DNA of 64,000 bases from Brachybacterium sp. EE-P12 (GCF_003711805.1 NZ_QXCP01000012.1:186001-250000); one strand, 5' to 3'. Shown: positions 9,068 to 18,150, counted from the stretch's first letter. Made by a program: numbers and translations. The notes: generated from the letters alone by a model not told the origin.

Positions 9068-9714
9068 GGCCGGCCCGCCTCCCGTCCTCGATGCCAGGGC
9101 ATGAGTAGGCGCCCCAGCATCACCAGCAGCGCGTCGGTGAGCAGGGCGAGGGCGGCGGTGGCGACCACGCCGGCGGCGATCTCGGCGACGATCCCGCGCC
9201 GCACCCCGTCCACGAAGAGCATCCCCAGGCTCGGCACTCCGAGCACGCCGCCGACGGTGACCAGCGAGATCGTGCTCACCGCGACGACCCGGACCCCGCC
9301 CAGCAGCACCGGCCCGGCCAGCGGCAGCTCGACGGCGAGGAAGCGGGCGGCGGGCGCGTAGCCCTGCGCGGTCGCGGAGCCGAGCACGTCACGGCTCACC
9401 GAGCGGAACCCGTCGGAGGCGGTGGGGACCATCAGCGCGAGCCCGTAGAGGGTCAGGGCGACGACGATGTTCAGGGGGCTGCGCACCCCGGTGCCGATCA
9501 GGCCCGGCAGCAGCACGAACAGGGGCAGCGAGGGGATCGCGTACATGAGCCCGGAGGTGGTGGTCACTCCGGTGCGGAGCCAGCCACGGGAGTTCGCGAG
9601 CTTGGCCAGCGGCAGCGACAGCACGAAGGCGAGCAGGATCGGGGGCAGCGCCTGCACGAGGTGCGCGCCCGTGTAGCCGGCGATGACGTCGAGGTTGTCG
9701 AGGACCCAGCTCAC
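9064..9714 (-). CDS. OpuC-type ABC transporter permease
   Basis: A 216-aa second permease of the same importer. The EAA-type segment SRDVLGSATAQGYAPAARF and the VGGVLGVPSLGMLFVDGVRRG stretch are visible among about five to six membrane spans. ATGA overlaps join it to the ATPase gene upstream (9711-9714) and the other permease downstream (9064-9067), so the three are translated as a unit. Confidence 0.87.
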   Translation of the reverse strand: MSWVLDNLDVIAGYTGAHLVQALPPILLAFVLSLPLAKLANSRGWLRTGVTTTSGLMYAIPSLPLFVLLPGLIGTGVRSPLNIVVALTLYGLALMVPTASDGFRSVSRDVLGSATAQGYAPAARFLAVELPLAGPVLLGGVRVVAVSTISLVTVGGVLGVPSLGMLFVDGVRRGIVAEIAAGVVATAALALLTDALLVMLGRLLMPWHRGREAGRP

Positions 9715-10616
9715 CGGGGCCGCTCCTCGGTGGCCAGCGCTTCCGCCCCGGGCCCGGCGGCCGCGTCACCGTCGGCCGCGCCTCCGTCGCCGAGGCGCCC
9801 GTCGGCCCCGGCGAGCACCCCGGCGGCGCGTCCGTCGGCGTCCACCACGACGTCGCGCCCGTCGACGTGCTCGACGTGGAGGGTGCGCGCCCCGCGGTCG
9901 GCGCCGACGAAGCTGGCCACGAAGTCGTCGGTCGGGTCGGCGAGGATCTCCTGCGGGGTGCCGACCTGCGCGATCCGGCCGCCGGGGCGGAGGATCGCGA
10001 CGCGGTCCCCGATGCGGAAGGCCTCGTCGATGTCGTGGGTGACGAAGACGATCGTCTTGCGCAGCTCGCGCTGGAGGCGCTGCAGCTCGCCCTGGAGCTC
10101 GTCGCGCACGATCGGGTCGACGGCGCCGAAGGGTTCGTCCATCAGCAGGATGTTCGGGTCGGCGGCGAGGCCGCGGGCCACCCCCACGCGCTGCTGCTGG
10201 CCGCCGGAGAGTTGGGCGGGATAGCGGTCCGCGAGGTCGGGGTCGAGGCCGACGGTGTCCATCAGCGTGCGCGCCCGTTCGCGCGCCTCGCCCTTGGCGG
10301 TGCCGCGCAGCACGGGGACGGTGGTGATGTTGTCGAGCACGGTGCGGTGCGGGAGCAGCCCGGAGGCCTGCATGACGTAGCCGATCGAGCGGCGCAGGAC
10401 GACGGGATCCATCGCGGCGACGTCCTCGTCGTCGATGTGGACGCGCCCCGCGGTCGGGTCGACCATGCGGTTGATCATCCGCATGAGGGTGGTCTTGCCG
10501 GAGCCGGAGGTGCCCACGAGCGCGACGGCCTCGTGGGAGGCGATCTCGAGGGAGAAGTCCTCGACGGCGACCGTGCCGCCGGGGTACTCCTTGCGGACGT
10601 TCTCGAAACCGATCAC
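9711..10616 (-). CDS. OpuC-type ABC transporter ATPase
   Basis: A 301-aa ATP-hydrolysing subunit. Walker A is GTSGSGKTT (35-43), the signature [15 protein letters not shown], Walker B NILLMDEPF, then FVTHDIDEAFRIGDRVAIL. The C-terminus after about residue 240 is in the place of the CBS domains of OpuCA/ProV but is short and ends in a Gly/Ala/Asp-rich tail, so CBS-based osmosensing may be reduced or lost. The start is GTG at 10616 with GGGAGG close upstream. First gene of the operon 10616-7085. Confidence 0.9.
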   Translation of the reverse strand: MIGFENVRKEYPGGTVAVEDFSLEIASHEAVALVGTSGSGKTTLMRMINRMVDPTAGRVHIDDEDVAAMDPVVLRRSIGYVMQASGLLPHRTVLDNITTVPVLRGTAKGEARERARTLMDTVGLDPDLADRYPAQLSGGQQQRVGVARGLAADPNILLMDEPFGAVDPIVRDELQGELQRLQRELRKTIVFVTHDIDEAFRIGDRVAILRPGGRIAQVGTPQEILADPTDDFVASFVGADRGARTLHVEHVDGRDVVVDADGRAAGVLAGADGRLGDGGAADGDAAAGPGAEALATEERPR

Positions 10617-10728
10617 GGGGCCTCCCAGCGGAGATCTTGCCGACGAGCTCTCGTCGCCGGATGCTCCAGCCTATCCATCCCGGGCGAGGCGGTGGACGGA
10701 CCGGTGGGAGGCGAGCGGGGCAGGAGGG

Positions 10729-12396
10729 TCATGCCTCGACGGGGACTTCGGTCAGGCGCCACGTCTCCTCGTTGTCGTAGGCGAGCGGGCCGGTCACTCC
10801 GTACTGCAGCGTGACCTGCGCGCCCTCCTCGACACCGGCGACGTCGCGCGGGAAGACGAGCTCGAGCACGCGCGGCACCCCGCCGTCGGCTGCGGAGTTC
10901 ATCGACAGATCGGTCAGCGGCCGGATCGTGTCCGCCTCGCCGCCGGCGCGGTGGAAGGCCGGGTAGGTGATCACGCTGCCCACGAGCACCCCGACGCCGC
11001 CGCTGCTGGCGAGCAGGGTGTAGTCGCTGACGCCGTCGGGCTCCTGGGGCATCCCGGTGCCGGAGTCGAACTGGCCGATGCCGGTCACGCCGTTGCGCTC
11101 CTCGTCGGTGGGGGTGACCTCGAGGGTCACCACGAGGTGGCCCTCGACCATCCGGGCGGCGCCGAGCTGCAGGTCGAAGGGGCGCAGCACGTTGTGCTCG
11201 GTGCCGTCGAACTGCACGCCCTCGGCGGCGGTGCCGACCCTGCCCTCGAACTCCGGCAGCTCCGTCGTCTCCTGCTCCTCCCGCAGCGCGGTCTCGAGCA
11301 CGATCTCGACGCGCCGGTTCAGCGCCTTGCCCTCCTCCGTGTCGTTGGAGGCGATCGGCTCGGACTCGCCCTTCCCGTCGGTGGACAGCTGGTACGCGCC
11401 GGCGTCGAGGCGATCGGCGAGCGCCTCGGCCACGGCCTCCGCCCGCTCCTTCGAGAGCTTCAGGTTGACGTCGTCGGAGTCGACGCTGTCGGTGTGGCCG
11501 ATGATCGTCACCGGCCCGGACTCATGGGACTCGATCCGCCGGGCGGCCTCGTCCAGGGCCTCCTCGGCCTTCTCGTCCAGGTCCGCGGAGCTCGAGTCGA
11601 ACAGCACGTCGGAGCTGATCGCGACCGTGGTGGTCTCGGCCTGGCGCTGCTCGCGGATCGGCTGGGCGAGGTCCTGGGACAGCGCCAGCATCGGCTCCAG
11701 CGGCGCCTCCTCGACCGCGGCGAGGTCCAGCTGCTCCTCGGCGCCGTCGATGGCGGGCACCTCGGCGTCGATCACCGGTACGTCCGCGAACAGCGGGAGC
11801 TTCGGGACGTAGACGGCGAGGGCGTCCGCGCCAGGGTCCGCGAAGGCGACCTGCACCGTGCCGCGCAGGCCGTCGCCCTGGGAGCCGCCGCCGTCGGAGG
11901 TTTCGCCCTGCCCTCCTTCGACGATCAGCCCGACGGTCTCCCCGTCGCCGTCGAGGGCGGTGGAGGCGACACGGTCCCCTGCGAGATCCAGCAGTCGCAC
12001 GCCGAAGCAGTCCCGGGTGTCCCCGGACGAGGAGCCCCACCCGTCGCCCCACCGGTCCGTCGCCCCGGAGGCGAGGCCCGCTGCCAGGGCGTCCTGCTCC
12101 TCGGCGTCGGAGGCGCCCTGGTCGGCGCTGAGGTCGAGGGTCAGCACGAGGCTCTCGCCGCTGCGCACCAGCGGGCGCACCCCCACCGTCACCTCGGTGC
12201 GGCCCAGCATGAACGTCGAGCTCGCCACCGCGGCCGAGGGATCCGCCGTCGCGTCGGCGCCTCCTCCGCCGCCGTCGCTGCCCGATGAGCCGTCCCCTTC
12301 CTGCGCCGGGTCCGCCTCGTCACGATCCGTGCAGGCGGTGACCACGCCGCCGGCGAGGAGCGCGGAGAGCATCGTGCGTCGTCGCAGAAGAGCCAT
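10729..12396 (-). CDS. OmpA-domain lipoprotein
   Basis: A 555-aa surface lipoprotein. The signal MALLRRRTMLSALLAGGVVTAC ends in a lipobox; a Gly/Ser/Asp-rich linker follows. About residues 270-390 form an OmpA/MotB peptidoglycan-binding domain (VLFDSSSADLDEKAEEAL, IIGHTDSVDSDDVNLKLSKERAEAV, NRRVEIVLE). The flanking N- and C-terminal regions look like beta-rich extracellular segments I cannot name. TACCCT at 12404-12409 lies seven bases before the ATG at 12396, so I prefer this start to the one at 12423. Probably anchors in the membrane and binds cell wall. Confidence 0.85.
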   Translation of the reverse strand: MALLRRRTMLSALLAGGVVTACTDRDEADPAQEGDGSSGSDGGGGGADATADPSAAVASSTFMLGRTEVTVGVRPLVRSGESLVLTLDLSADQGASDAEEQDALAAGLASGATDRWGDGWGSSSGDTRDCFGVRLLDLAGDRVASTALDGDGETVGLIVEGGQGETSDGGGSQGDGLRGTVQVAFADPGADALAVYVPKLPLFADVPVIDAEVPAIDGAEEQLDLAAVEEAPLEPMLALSQDLAQPIREQRQAETTTVAISSDVLFDSSSADLDEKAEEALDEAARRIESHESGPVTIIGHTDSVDSDDVNLKLSKERAEAVAEALADRLDAGAYQLSTDGKGESEPIASNDTEEGKALNRRVEIVLETALREEQETTELPEFEGRVGTAAEGVQFDGTEHNVLRPFDLQLGAARMVEGHLVVTLEVTPTDEERNGVTGIGQFDSGTGMPQEPDGVSDYTLLASSGGVGVLVGSVITYPAFHRAGGEADTIRPLTDLSMNSAADGGVPRVLELVFPRDVAGVEEGAQVTLQYGVTGPLAYDNEETWRLTEVPVEA

Positions 12397-12492
12397 GTCC
12401 GGCAGGGTAGGCACATCGGTCATCTGTCCTCAAACCGCCGTGCGGCACCCCGCCATCCCGTGCCGCCGGCGCAGTCGTCCCCTGCCGACGGC

Positions 12493-13314
12493 TCACCGCA
12501 GCGGCAGCGGCGGATGCTCCCCGACGCGCAGCGTGCCTCGGTGCACGGTCAGCGCCGCCCCCTGGCCCAGGGTCGCGAACCCCGCCTGCGGGTAGCCGGT
12601 CGAGGAGACGAGAACCCGGTCGGTATCGGCCCGCCAGCGCAGGTCGTAGACCTCCACCGGCTGGTCGGCCGGGGCCTGGGCGGGGTCGTGCTGGGCGTAG
12701 GCGACGAGCGTGCCGGGGGTGGTGAGCAGGCAGTTCAGCGACTCCGGCGGGCGGTCGAAGAGCTCCGTGGACAGCGCGGTGAGCTCGGCGGCGGCGTGCT
12801 GGACCGCGAGCGCCCAGTCGGGTGCTCCGTCACGCGGCGGCAGCTCGTCGGCCCAGGCGGTGATCAGCGAGAGGAACAGTTCGGAGTCGGTGGTGCCGAG
12901 CGGGACGCGGCCGCCGCGGGCCAGGATCCGCTCCCGCAGCTCGTCGGAGAGGTCGAACTGTCCGTTGTGGCTGAAGGTCACCTCCTCCTCGACGAAGGGG
13001 TGGGTGTTCTCGGGGGTCAGGGCGAGGCCCACGCTCGCCCGGCGCAGGTGCACCACGATCACCTCGGCGCGCGCCTCGTCGACCGCGTCCCCGTAGGCGC
13101 CCGAGGCGAGCGCGGTGTCGGTGCCGCGGCGCAGCAGCGGACGGGTCGGCGCTGGATCGTCGCCGCCGTCGGCCCCGGTGCCGGGGGGATAGGAGGCCAC
13201 ACCCCAGCCGTCCTTGTGCCGCTCCGAAAGCGCGGTGAACAGCGGGAGCTCCTCCGGGACCGCCTCGGGCAGCGGCAGCGCGCCGCGGGAGACGACGCCG
13301 AGCAGACGGCACAT
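12493..13314 (-). CDS. Class II glutamine amidotransferase (YafJ/EgtC-like)
   Basis: A 273-aa N-terminal-nucleophile amidotransferase. It starts MCRLLGVVSRG, placing the nucleophile Cys at residue 2. The typical HKDGWGVASY, VVHLRRASVG, ENTHPF, FSHNGQFDL and GTTDSELFL motifs follow in order. An AAGGAGGAG site precedes the ATG. Substrate is unknown; ergothioneine-pathway EgtC is related, but the other egt genes are not nearby. Confidence 0.85.
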   Translation of the reverse strand: MCRLLGVVSRGALPLPEAVPEELPLFTALSERHKDGWGVASYPPGTGADGGDDPAPTRPLLRRGTDTALASGAYGDAVDEARAEVIVVHLRRASVGLALTPENTHPFVEEEVTFSHNGQFDLSDELRERILARGGRVPLGTTDSELFLSLITAWADELPPRDGAPDWALAVQHAAAELTALSTELFDRPPESLNCLLTTPGTLVAYAQHDPAQAPADQPVEVYDLRWRADTDRVLVSSTGYPQAGFATLGQGAALTVHRGTLRVGEHPPLPLR

Positions 13315-13379
13315 AGGACTCCTCCTTCTCCTCCTGACCGGGCCATCCTCCGGTGCAGGGCCGACGGGCCGGCGTCGGC

Positions 13380-14198
13380 TCAGCTCGCCGCCGCGCGGGC
13401 CTTCATCCGCGCGTCCAGCGCGAGCGCGACCCGGGTGAGCAGGAAGTTGATGACGATGTAGATGACGGAGACGACGAGATACGTCTGCACCAGGTAGCGG
13501 GTGATGGACACGAGCGTCTTGCCCTGGAACTGCAGCTCGTTGTAGCTGACCACATAGCCGAGGGTCGAGTCCTTCAGCAGGGTGACCAGGGCGAGGATGA
13601 GGCTCGGCAGCACCAGGCGCACCGCCTGCGGCAGCACCACCGAGACCATCGCATCGCGCCTCGAGAGCCCGATCGCGGCGGCGGCCTCGTGCTGCCCGCG
13701 GTCCACCGCGTTGATCCCCGCGCGGAACACCTCGGCGGTGGTCGCGGAGGAGACCAGGATCATCGGGATCACCAGCATCCAGAACTGCGGGAAGGTGACC
13801 CCGAAGGCCGGCAGGGCCAGCAGGAACGCGTAGACGACCAGCAGCATCGGGATGCCGCGGTAGAACTCGATCCACACCGCCGCGAGCGCGCTCAGCATCC
13901 GGAAGCGGGACAGCCGCGCCAGGGCGAGCAGCAGCCCGAGCGGGAAGGCGACCACGGCCGCGAGGGCCGTGACCTTCAACGTGCCCCACAGCCCCTGCCA
14001 GAGGAAGGCGATGTAGTCCGCGCGCAGGTAGACGACCCACTTGCCCGGGTCGAGCTGGCCGTTGGACTGGAACTGCCACAGCGCGCCGACGAGCAGCGCG
14101 AGGATCACCAGCACGCTGAGGATCGACAGCAGCAGGATGCGTCGGCGACCCTTCGGGCCGGGCGCGTCGAAGAGGACCTGGGTGGCCGTGGTGCTCAT
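13380..14198 (-). CDS. gluD: Glutamate ABC transporter permease (GluD-like)
   Basis: A 272-aa HisM-type polar amino acid permease. The loop motif RAGINAVDRGQHEAAAAIGLSRRDAMVSVVLPQA is recognisable, along with a first membrane segment after a short cytoplasmic N-terminus and YRGIPMLLVVYAFLL. It overlaps gluC by four bases (14195-14198). Gene order ATPase-binding protein-permease-permease matches gluABCD of corynebacteria. Confidence 0.82.
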   Translation of the reverse strand: MSTTATQVLFDAPGPKGRRRILLLSILSVLVILALLVGALWQFQSNGQLDPGKWVVYLRADYIAFLWQGLWGTLKVTALAAVVAFPLGLLLALARLSRFRMLSALAAVWIEFYRGIPMLLVVYAFLLALPAFGVTFPQFWMLVIPMILVSSATTAEVFRAGINAVDRGQHEAAAAIGLSRRDAMVSVVLPQAVRLVLPSLILALVTLLKDSTLGYVVSYNELQFQGKTLVSITRYLVQTYLVVSVIYIVINFLLTRVALALDARMKARAAAS

Positions 14199-14896
14199 GC
14201 CTGGGCTCCTGCCGTCACGTCGAGCGCGGCGCCGGCCCGCGACCGATCACGGCCGCTGCCCGGGGAGACGGCCCGCTCGATCACGCCGCCGAGGGCCGCA
14301 CCGCCGAGGGAGAGGATGAGATAGGCGGCGCCGGCGATGAGGAACATCAGCACCGCCTGGGCGTAGCGGATGTTCAGCGTCTGCGTCACCCAGGTGACCT
14401 CCTGCACCGCGATCGCCGAGCACAGCGCCGAGCCGATCACGGTCCCGATGAACACGTTCACCAGCGGCTGGACCATCGAGCGGAACGCCTGCGGCAGCAC
14501 CACGTGGCGCAGCGTGCCGAAGAAGCCCAGCCCGATCGATCGGGCCGCCTCCGCATGTCCGACGGGCACGGTGTTGATGCCCGAGCGCACGTTCTCGCAC
14601 ACGAACGCCGCCGACGACAGGGTCAGCCCCAGCACGCCGCACCAGAAGTACGGCAGGCGCAGCCCCACGTCCGGCAGGCCGAAGGCGATCAGGATGAGCA
14701 GGCTCAGCAGCGGGATGTTGCGGAAGATCTCGACGTACACGGTCGCCGCCCAGCGCAGCGGCGGGATCGGGCTGACCCTCGCCACCGCCATCGCGGTGCC
14801 GACGACGAGCGCGAACACGTAGCCGAGCACGGTCAGCGCGACGGTGGTCCCGATGCCCTGCAGCAGCAGCGGGATGTTCTCGCGGATGGCGTCCAT
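14195..14896 (-). CDS. gluC: Glutamate ABC transporter permease (GluC-like)
   Basis: A 233-aa amino acid permease with about five membrane spans. EIFRNIPLLSLLIL and VRSGINTVPVGHAEAARSIGLGFFGTLRHVVLPQAF contain the conserved family loop. It pairs with gluD and lies 124 bp after gluB; the gap contains CG-rich short inverted repeats but no clear terminator. Confidence 0.82.
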   Translation of the reverse strand: MDAIRENIPLLLQGIGTTVALTVLGYVFALVVGTAMAVARVSPIPPLRWAATVYVEIFRNIPLLSLLILIAFGLPDVGLRLPYFWCGVLGLTLSSAAFVCENVRSGINTVPVGHAEAARSIGLGFFGTLRHVVLPQAFRSMVQPLVNVFIGTVIGSALCSAIAVQEVTWVTQTLNIRYAQAVLMFLIAGAAYLILSLGGAALGGVIERAVSPGSGRDRSRAGAALDVTAGAQA

Positions 14897-15020
14897 CTGG
14901 GGCCTCTCGGTGTGATCGGGGACGGGGGATCAGCGGGCCGTCGGCCGATGGGGCGCCTCAGGGGCTGCCCGTCGACCTTCCGCCGCGCACCGGCCGGCGC
15001 GCGACGGAGGGCCGGCCGGC

Positions 15021-15998
15021 TCAGGAGGGGAGGTCGCCGGGGGTGGGCGGCTCGGGCGCCTCGGTGTCGATGACCTCGCCGATCGTCGCTGTCCACAGCG
15101 CCTCCCAGGCGCCGGAGTCGATGATCTCCTGCAGGAAGGTGTTGACGAAGTCGACCGCGCCCTCGGAGTCCTGGGACAGGCCGATGCCGTAGGGGTCGTC
15201 GACGAAGGGCTCGCCCACCACGGTGACCTCGGGGTCGGCGGCGGAGTTGCCCAGCAGCACGCCCTGGTCGAGCACGTAGGCGTCGGCGCGGCCCTGCTTG
15301 AGCGCCGCGACGCAGGACTCGTTGTCCGGGAGGGTCTGGACGAGGGAGGCGTCGTAGTCCGGGATGAACTCCTCCGCGGCCTGGATGCCGGTCGAGTTCG
15401 CCTGGGTGACCACCTTCGTGCCGGTGAGGTCCTCGGGCCCGGAGATCTTCTCGGCGTCCTCGGTGCGCACCTGGATCGCGGTGCCGGAGAGGTAGTAGGG
15501 GCCGGCGAAGTCGATGACGTCGAGACGCTCGGGGGTGATCGAGTAGGTCGCGATCACGCAGTCCACGGTCCCGTTCTGGACGAGGGTCTCGCGGGTCTCG
15601 ACGGTGGTGTCGATGTACTCGACCTTCTCGTCCCCGCCCTCGCCGAGGATGTACTTGGCCAGCAGCTGGGTGATCCCGGCGTCGAAACCGGTGGGCTGCC
15701 CGCCGGTGGTCGAGGCGAGGGAGAAGACCTGGTTGGCGACGGTGCCGCCGCGGATCAGCTGGTCCTTCTCCTTGATCGCGGCGGCCCAGGCGCTCGCGGC
15801 GACGGCGTCGTCCTCGGCGACGGGGCCGGAGGCGATCACGTCGGCGAAGGGCGAGCCCTCCTCGTCGCCGCCACCCGCGCCGCCGAGGTCGGGGCCGTCG
15901 CCGGTGTCGGAGCCGCAGGCGGCGAGGCCGACGAGGGGCAGGGCGGCCGCGGCGGCCACGATCGCGCGGCGGCGGGGGCGGAAGCTCGTGTGGGTCAT
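15021..15998 (-). CDS. gluB: Glutamate-binding lipoprotein (GluB-like)
   Basis: A 325-aa extracellular solute-binding protein family 3 member. The signal RRRAIVAAAAALPLVGLAAC ends in a lipobox. The binding domain shows TGFDAGITQLLAKYILG, ETRETLVQNGTVDCVIATYSITPERLDVIDFAGPYY and GRADAYVLDQGVLLG, as in corynebacterial GluB. An acidic Gly-rich linker follows the Cys. It delivers glutamate or related amino acids to gluCD. Confidence 0.85.
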   Translation of the reverse strand: MTHTSFRPRRRAIVAAAAALPLVGLAACGSDTGDGPDLGGAGGGDEEGSPFADVIASGPVAEDDAVAASAWAAAIKEKDQLIRGGTVANQVFSLASTTGGQPTGFDAGITQLLAKYILGEGGDEKVEYIDTTVETRETLVQNGTVDCVIATYSITPERLDVIDFAGPYYLSGTAIQVRTEDAEKISGPEDLTGTKVVTQANSTGIQAAEEFIPDYDASLVQTLPDNESCVAALKQGRADAYVLDQGVLLGNSAADPEVTVVGEPFVDDPYGIGLSQDSEGAVDFVNTFLQEIIDSGAWEALWTATIGEVIDTEAPEPPTPGDLPS

Positions 15999-16044
15999 GG
16001 ATCTCTCCGGTCTCTCGGTGGGAATCGGTGCGCGCGCCGGCGGG

Positions 16045-16953
16045 TCAGTGCGCGAGGATCTTGGACAGGAAGGCCTTCGCGCGGTCGCTGCGCGGGGCGG
16101 TGAAGAACTGCTCGGGCTCGCCCTCCTCGACGATCTCGCCCTGGTCCATGTAGACCACGCGGTCGCACACGTGCCGGGCGAAGCCCATCTCGTGGGTGAC
16201 CACGAGCATCGTCATGCCGGCCTCGGCGAGCTCGGCCATGACGTCCAGGACCTCGTTGATCACCTCGGGGTCCAGGGCCGACGTGGGCTCGTCGAACAGG
16301 AGCGCCTTGGGCTTCATCGCCAGCGCGCGGGCGATCGCGACGCGCTGCTGCTGGCCGCCGGACAGCGCCGTGGGCAGGGAGTTCGCCTTGTCGGCGAGGC
16401 CCACGCGCTCGAGCAGCTCCATCGCCTGGCGGTCGGCGTCCGCCTTCGACGCCCCGCGCACCTTGCGGGGGCCGAGGGTCACGTTGTCGATCGCCTTCAG
16501 GTGCGGGAAGAGGTTGAAGCTCTGGAACACCATGCCGACGTCGGCGCGCAGGCGGGTGAGCTCCTTGCCCTCCTCGGGCAGGCGCTCCCCGTCGATGGTG
16601 ATCTCGCCGCGGGTGATGGTCTCCAGGCGGTTCAGGCAGCGGCACAGGGTCGACTTGCCGGAGCCGGAGGCGCCGATCAGCGCGACGACCTCGCCGCGAT
16701 GGATGTCGAGGTCGATGCCCTTCAGCGCCTGGAAGTCGCCGAAGAACTTGTCGACGCCGCGCGCAGAGATCAGGGGGTCGCCGGTTCGACGTGAGTCACC
16801 GCGGCGGGCGCTGCGCTCGGCGGCCTGCGTGCCGGCGGCGCCGCCCTCGGCACCCTGCGGGCCGGCAGGACGCTGCGGGCCCGTCCCCGCGGCGGCGGCA
16901 TCGGCAGCGTCGTCGGCCTCGGCGGCGTCGGGCGGAGTGCTGGTCTCGTTCAT
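16045..16953 (-). CDS. gluA: Glutamate ABC transporter ATPase (GluA-like)
   Basis: A 302-aa polar amino acid importer ATPase. Walker [10 protein letters not shown], signature [15 protein letters not shown], Walker [14 protein letters not shown] and the H-loop [12 protein letters not shown] are all present. The first ~60 residues form an Ala/Glu/Asp-rich extension before [18 protein letters not shown] and are unusual for the family. The ATG at 16953 lies six bases after a -10-like CATTCT, suggesting a leaderless message; 17040 is a longer but unsupported alternative. Confidence 0.86.
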   Translation of the reverse strand: MNETSTPPDAAEADDAADAAAAGTGPQRPAGPQGAEGGAAGTQAAERSARRGDSRRTGDPLISARGVDKFFGDFQALKGIDLDIHRGEVVALIGASGSGKSTLCRCLNRLETITRGEITIDGERLPEEGKELTRLRADVGMVFQSFNLFPHLKAIDNVTLGPRKVRGASKADADRQAMELLERVGLADKANSLPTALSGGQQQRVAIARALAMKPKALLFDEPTSALDPEVINEVLDVMAELAEAGMTMLVVTHEMGFARHVCDRVVYMDQGEIVEEGEPEQFFTAPRSDRAKAFLSKILAH

Positions 16954-16959
16954 CCCCTG

Positions 16960-16992
16960 AGAATGCGTCCCCGCGCGACATCTGTCCAGATG
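16960..16992 (-). promoter_or_regulatory. gluA promoter with palindrome CATCTG-TC-CAGATG over the -35 box
   Basis: On the minus strand TGGACA (16983-16988) and CATTCT (16960-16965) are spaced by exactly 17 bp. The perfect palindrome CATCTG-N2-CAGATG (16979-16992) covers the -35 element, so a bound repressor would block RNA polymerase. The downstream gene starts six bases after the -10. Confidence 0.55.
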
Positions 16993-17105
16993 AGAGAAGG
17001 GCTGATCGCATGTCGGGATCCTTTCGTGACCGCCTGGCACGCTCTGGTCGCACGCCTGCCATCGGCCCCGTCATGCAGCGTCACGTCACGTCACGCCGTG
17101 CCACG

Positions 17106-17168
17106 CACCGAGTGCTGCGTCTGGACCGCTATGACGAGCTCATAACGGTCCAGACGCAGCACTCGGTG
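17106..17168. repeat. 63-bp dispersed palindrome, family B, copy 1
   Basis: Arms of 29 bases pair with a single mismatch around a 5-nt loop. The stem contains CGAGTGCTGCGTCTGGACCG and its complement. It ends 13 bp after the pyridoxine kinase gene. A second copy at 57716 precedes pdxH. There is no T run, so a simple rho-independent terminator is not indicated. Confidence 0.85.
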
Positions 17169-17181
17169 TGGGATCGGTGCC

Positions 17182-17982
17182 TCAGCCTCGGTAGGCGCCC
17201 TGGTAGACGGAGTCGAAGGGGGTGTGCCCCTGCTGGCGATGCTCGATGGAGCTGGTGACCACGGCTTTCGCGGTGCGGGCCGCCTCGAGCGGGGTCGCGC
17301 CCTTGGCGAGCTCGGCGGTGACGGCGGCGGCGAGGGTGCAGCCGGCCCCGTTCACGCGCTCCTCGCCGATCTTCGGGCTGCGCAGCTCGACGGTCTGCTC
17401 GCCGTCATAGAACACGTCCACCGCATCCTCGCCCTCGAGCACGACCCCGCCCTTGGCCAGCACGATCACGTCGAAGGTGTCGTGGATCCGCTTCGCGGCC
17501 TCGGTGAGCTCCTCGACGTTCTCGATGCTCTCCATCCCGGACAGGGCGAGGGTCTCGAAGTGGTTGGGGGTGACGAAGGTGGCCAGCGGCAGGATCTGCG
17601 CCTTGAGCGCATCGTCGGTGTCCTGGGCGAAGCCGCCCTCGTTGCCCTTGCAGATCAGCACCGGGTCGAGCACGACGTTCGTGAAGGAGCGCTCGGCGAG
17701 GGCATGGGCGACGGTGTCGATCGTCGCCGGGCTGCCGAGCATGCCGATCTTCGTGGTGTCGATGTCGTGGACCGAGGTGCTCGCCTCGATCTGGTCGGCG
17801 ATCAGCTGCGGGTCCAGGGGCACGAAGCGGTGGCCCCAGTCGTTCTTCGGGTCGAAGGAGACGATGCAGGTCAGCGCCGCGGTCCCGAAGGTGCCCAGCT
17901 GGTGGAAGGTCTTCAGGTCGGTCTGCGCACCGGCCCCTCCGGAGGCCTCGGAGCCGGCGATGGTCAGGGCGACGTGGGTCAT
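17182..17982 (-). CDS. pdxK: Pyridoxine/pyridoxal kinase (ThiD-fold PdxK)
   Basis: A 266-aa ribokinase-fold enzyme phosphorylating vitamin B6 vitamers with ATP. TIAGSEASGGAGAQTDLKTF at the N-terminus, TKIGMLGSPATIDTV, VVLDPVLICKGNEGG, FVTPNHFETLALSGM and the anion-hole motif RVNGAGCTLAAAVTAEL near the C-terminus are all present. The overall pattern resembles the Staphylococcus PdxK branch more than true ThiD, but hydroxymethylpyrimidine kinase activity cannot be excluded. No other thiamin genes are nearby; pdxH lies 40 kb away beside the same palindrome family. Confidence 0.8.
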   Translation of the reverse strand: MTHVALTIAGSEASGGAGAQTDLKTFHQLGTFGTAALTCIVSFDPKNDWGHRFVPLDPQLIADQIEASTSVHDIDTTKIGMLGSPATIDTVAHALAERSFTNVVLDPVLICKGNEGGFAQDTDDALKAQILPLATFVTPNHFETLALSGMESIENVEELTEAAKRIHDTFDVIVLAKGGVVLEGEDAVDVFYDGEQTVELRSPKIGEERVNGAGCTLAAAVTAELAKGATPLEAARTAKAVVTSSIEHRQQGHTPFDSVYQGAYRG

Positions 17983-18073
17983 GGGGGCCTTTCTCGGATT
18001 GCGTGCGTCGGTGCCGCTCGGTCGCGGCCGCCCGTGGCGCATCGGCCGACGGGTGCCGTCATGGCGGTGGTGA

Positions 18074-18150
18074 CCGCGCGCTCCCAGGGCGGTCGCTCCC
18101 GCGGGGTCGTCGCCGCCCGTCGCAGCGGTCGTGCCGCGCGCTCCCAGGGC
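18074..18150. repeat. 17-bp direct repeat spaced by 60 bp
   Basis: CCGCGCGCTCCCAGGGC occurs at 18074-18090 and again at 18134-18150 in the gap between the pyridoxine kinase and GtrA genes. The gap (17983-18228) holds no gene I can support. Confidence 0.6.

Noticed and set aside
17182-17982. Naming the ThiD-fold kinase thiD
   Set aside because: No thiamin genes nearby, and its motifs resemble the pyridoxine-kinase branch; hydroxymethylpyrimidine kinase activity remains possible but is the weaker reading.
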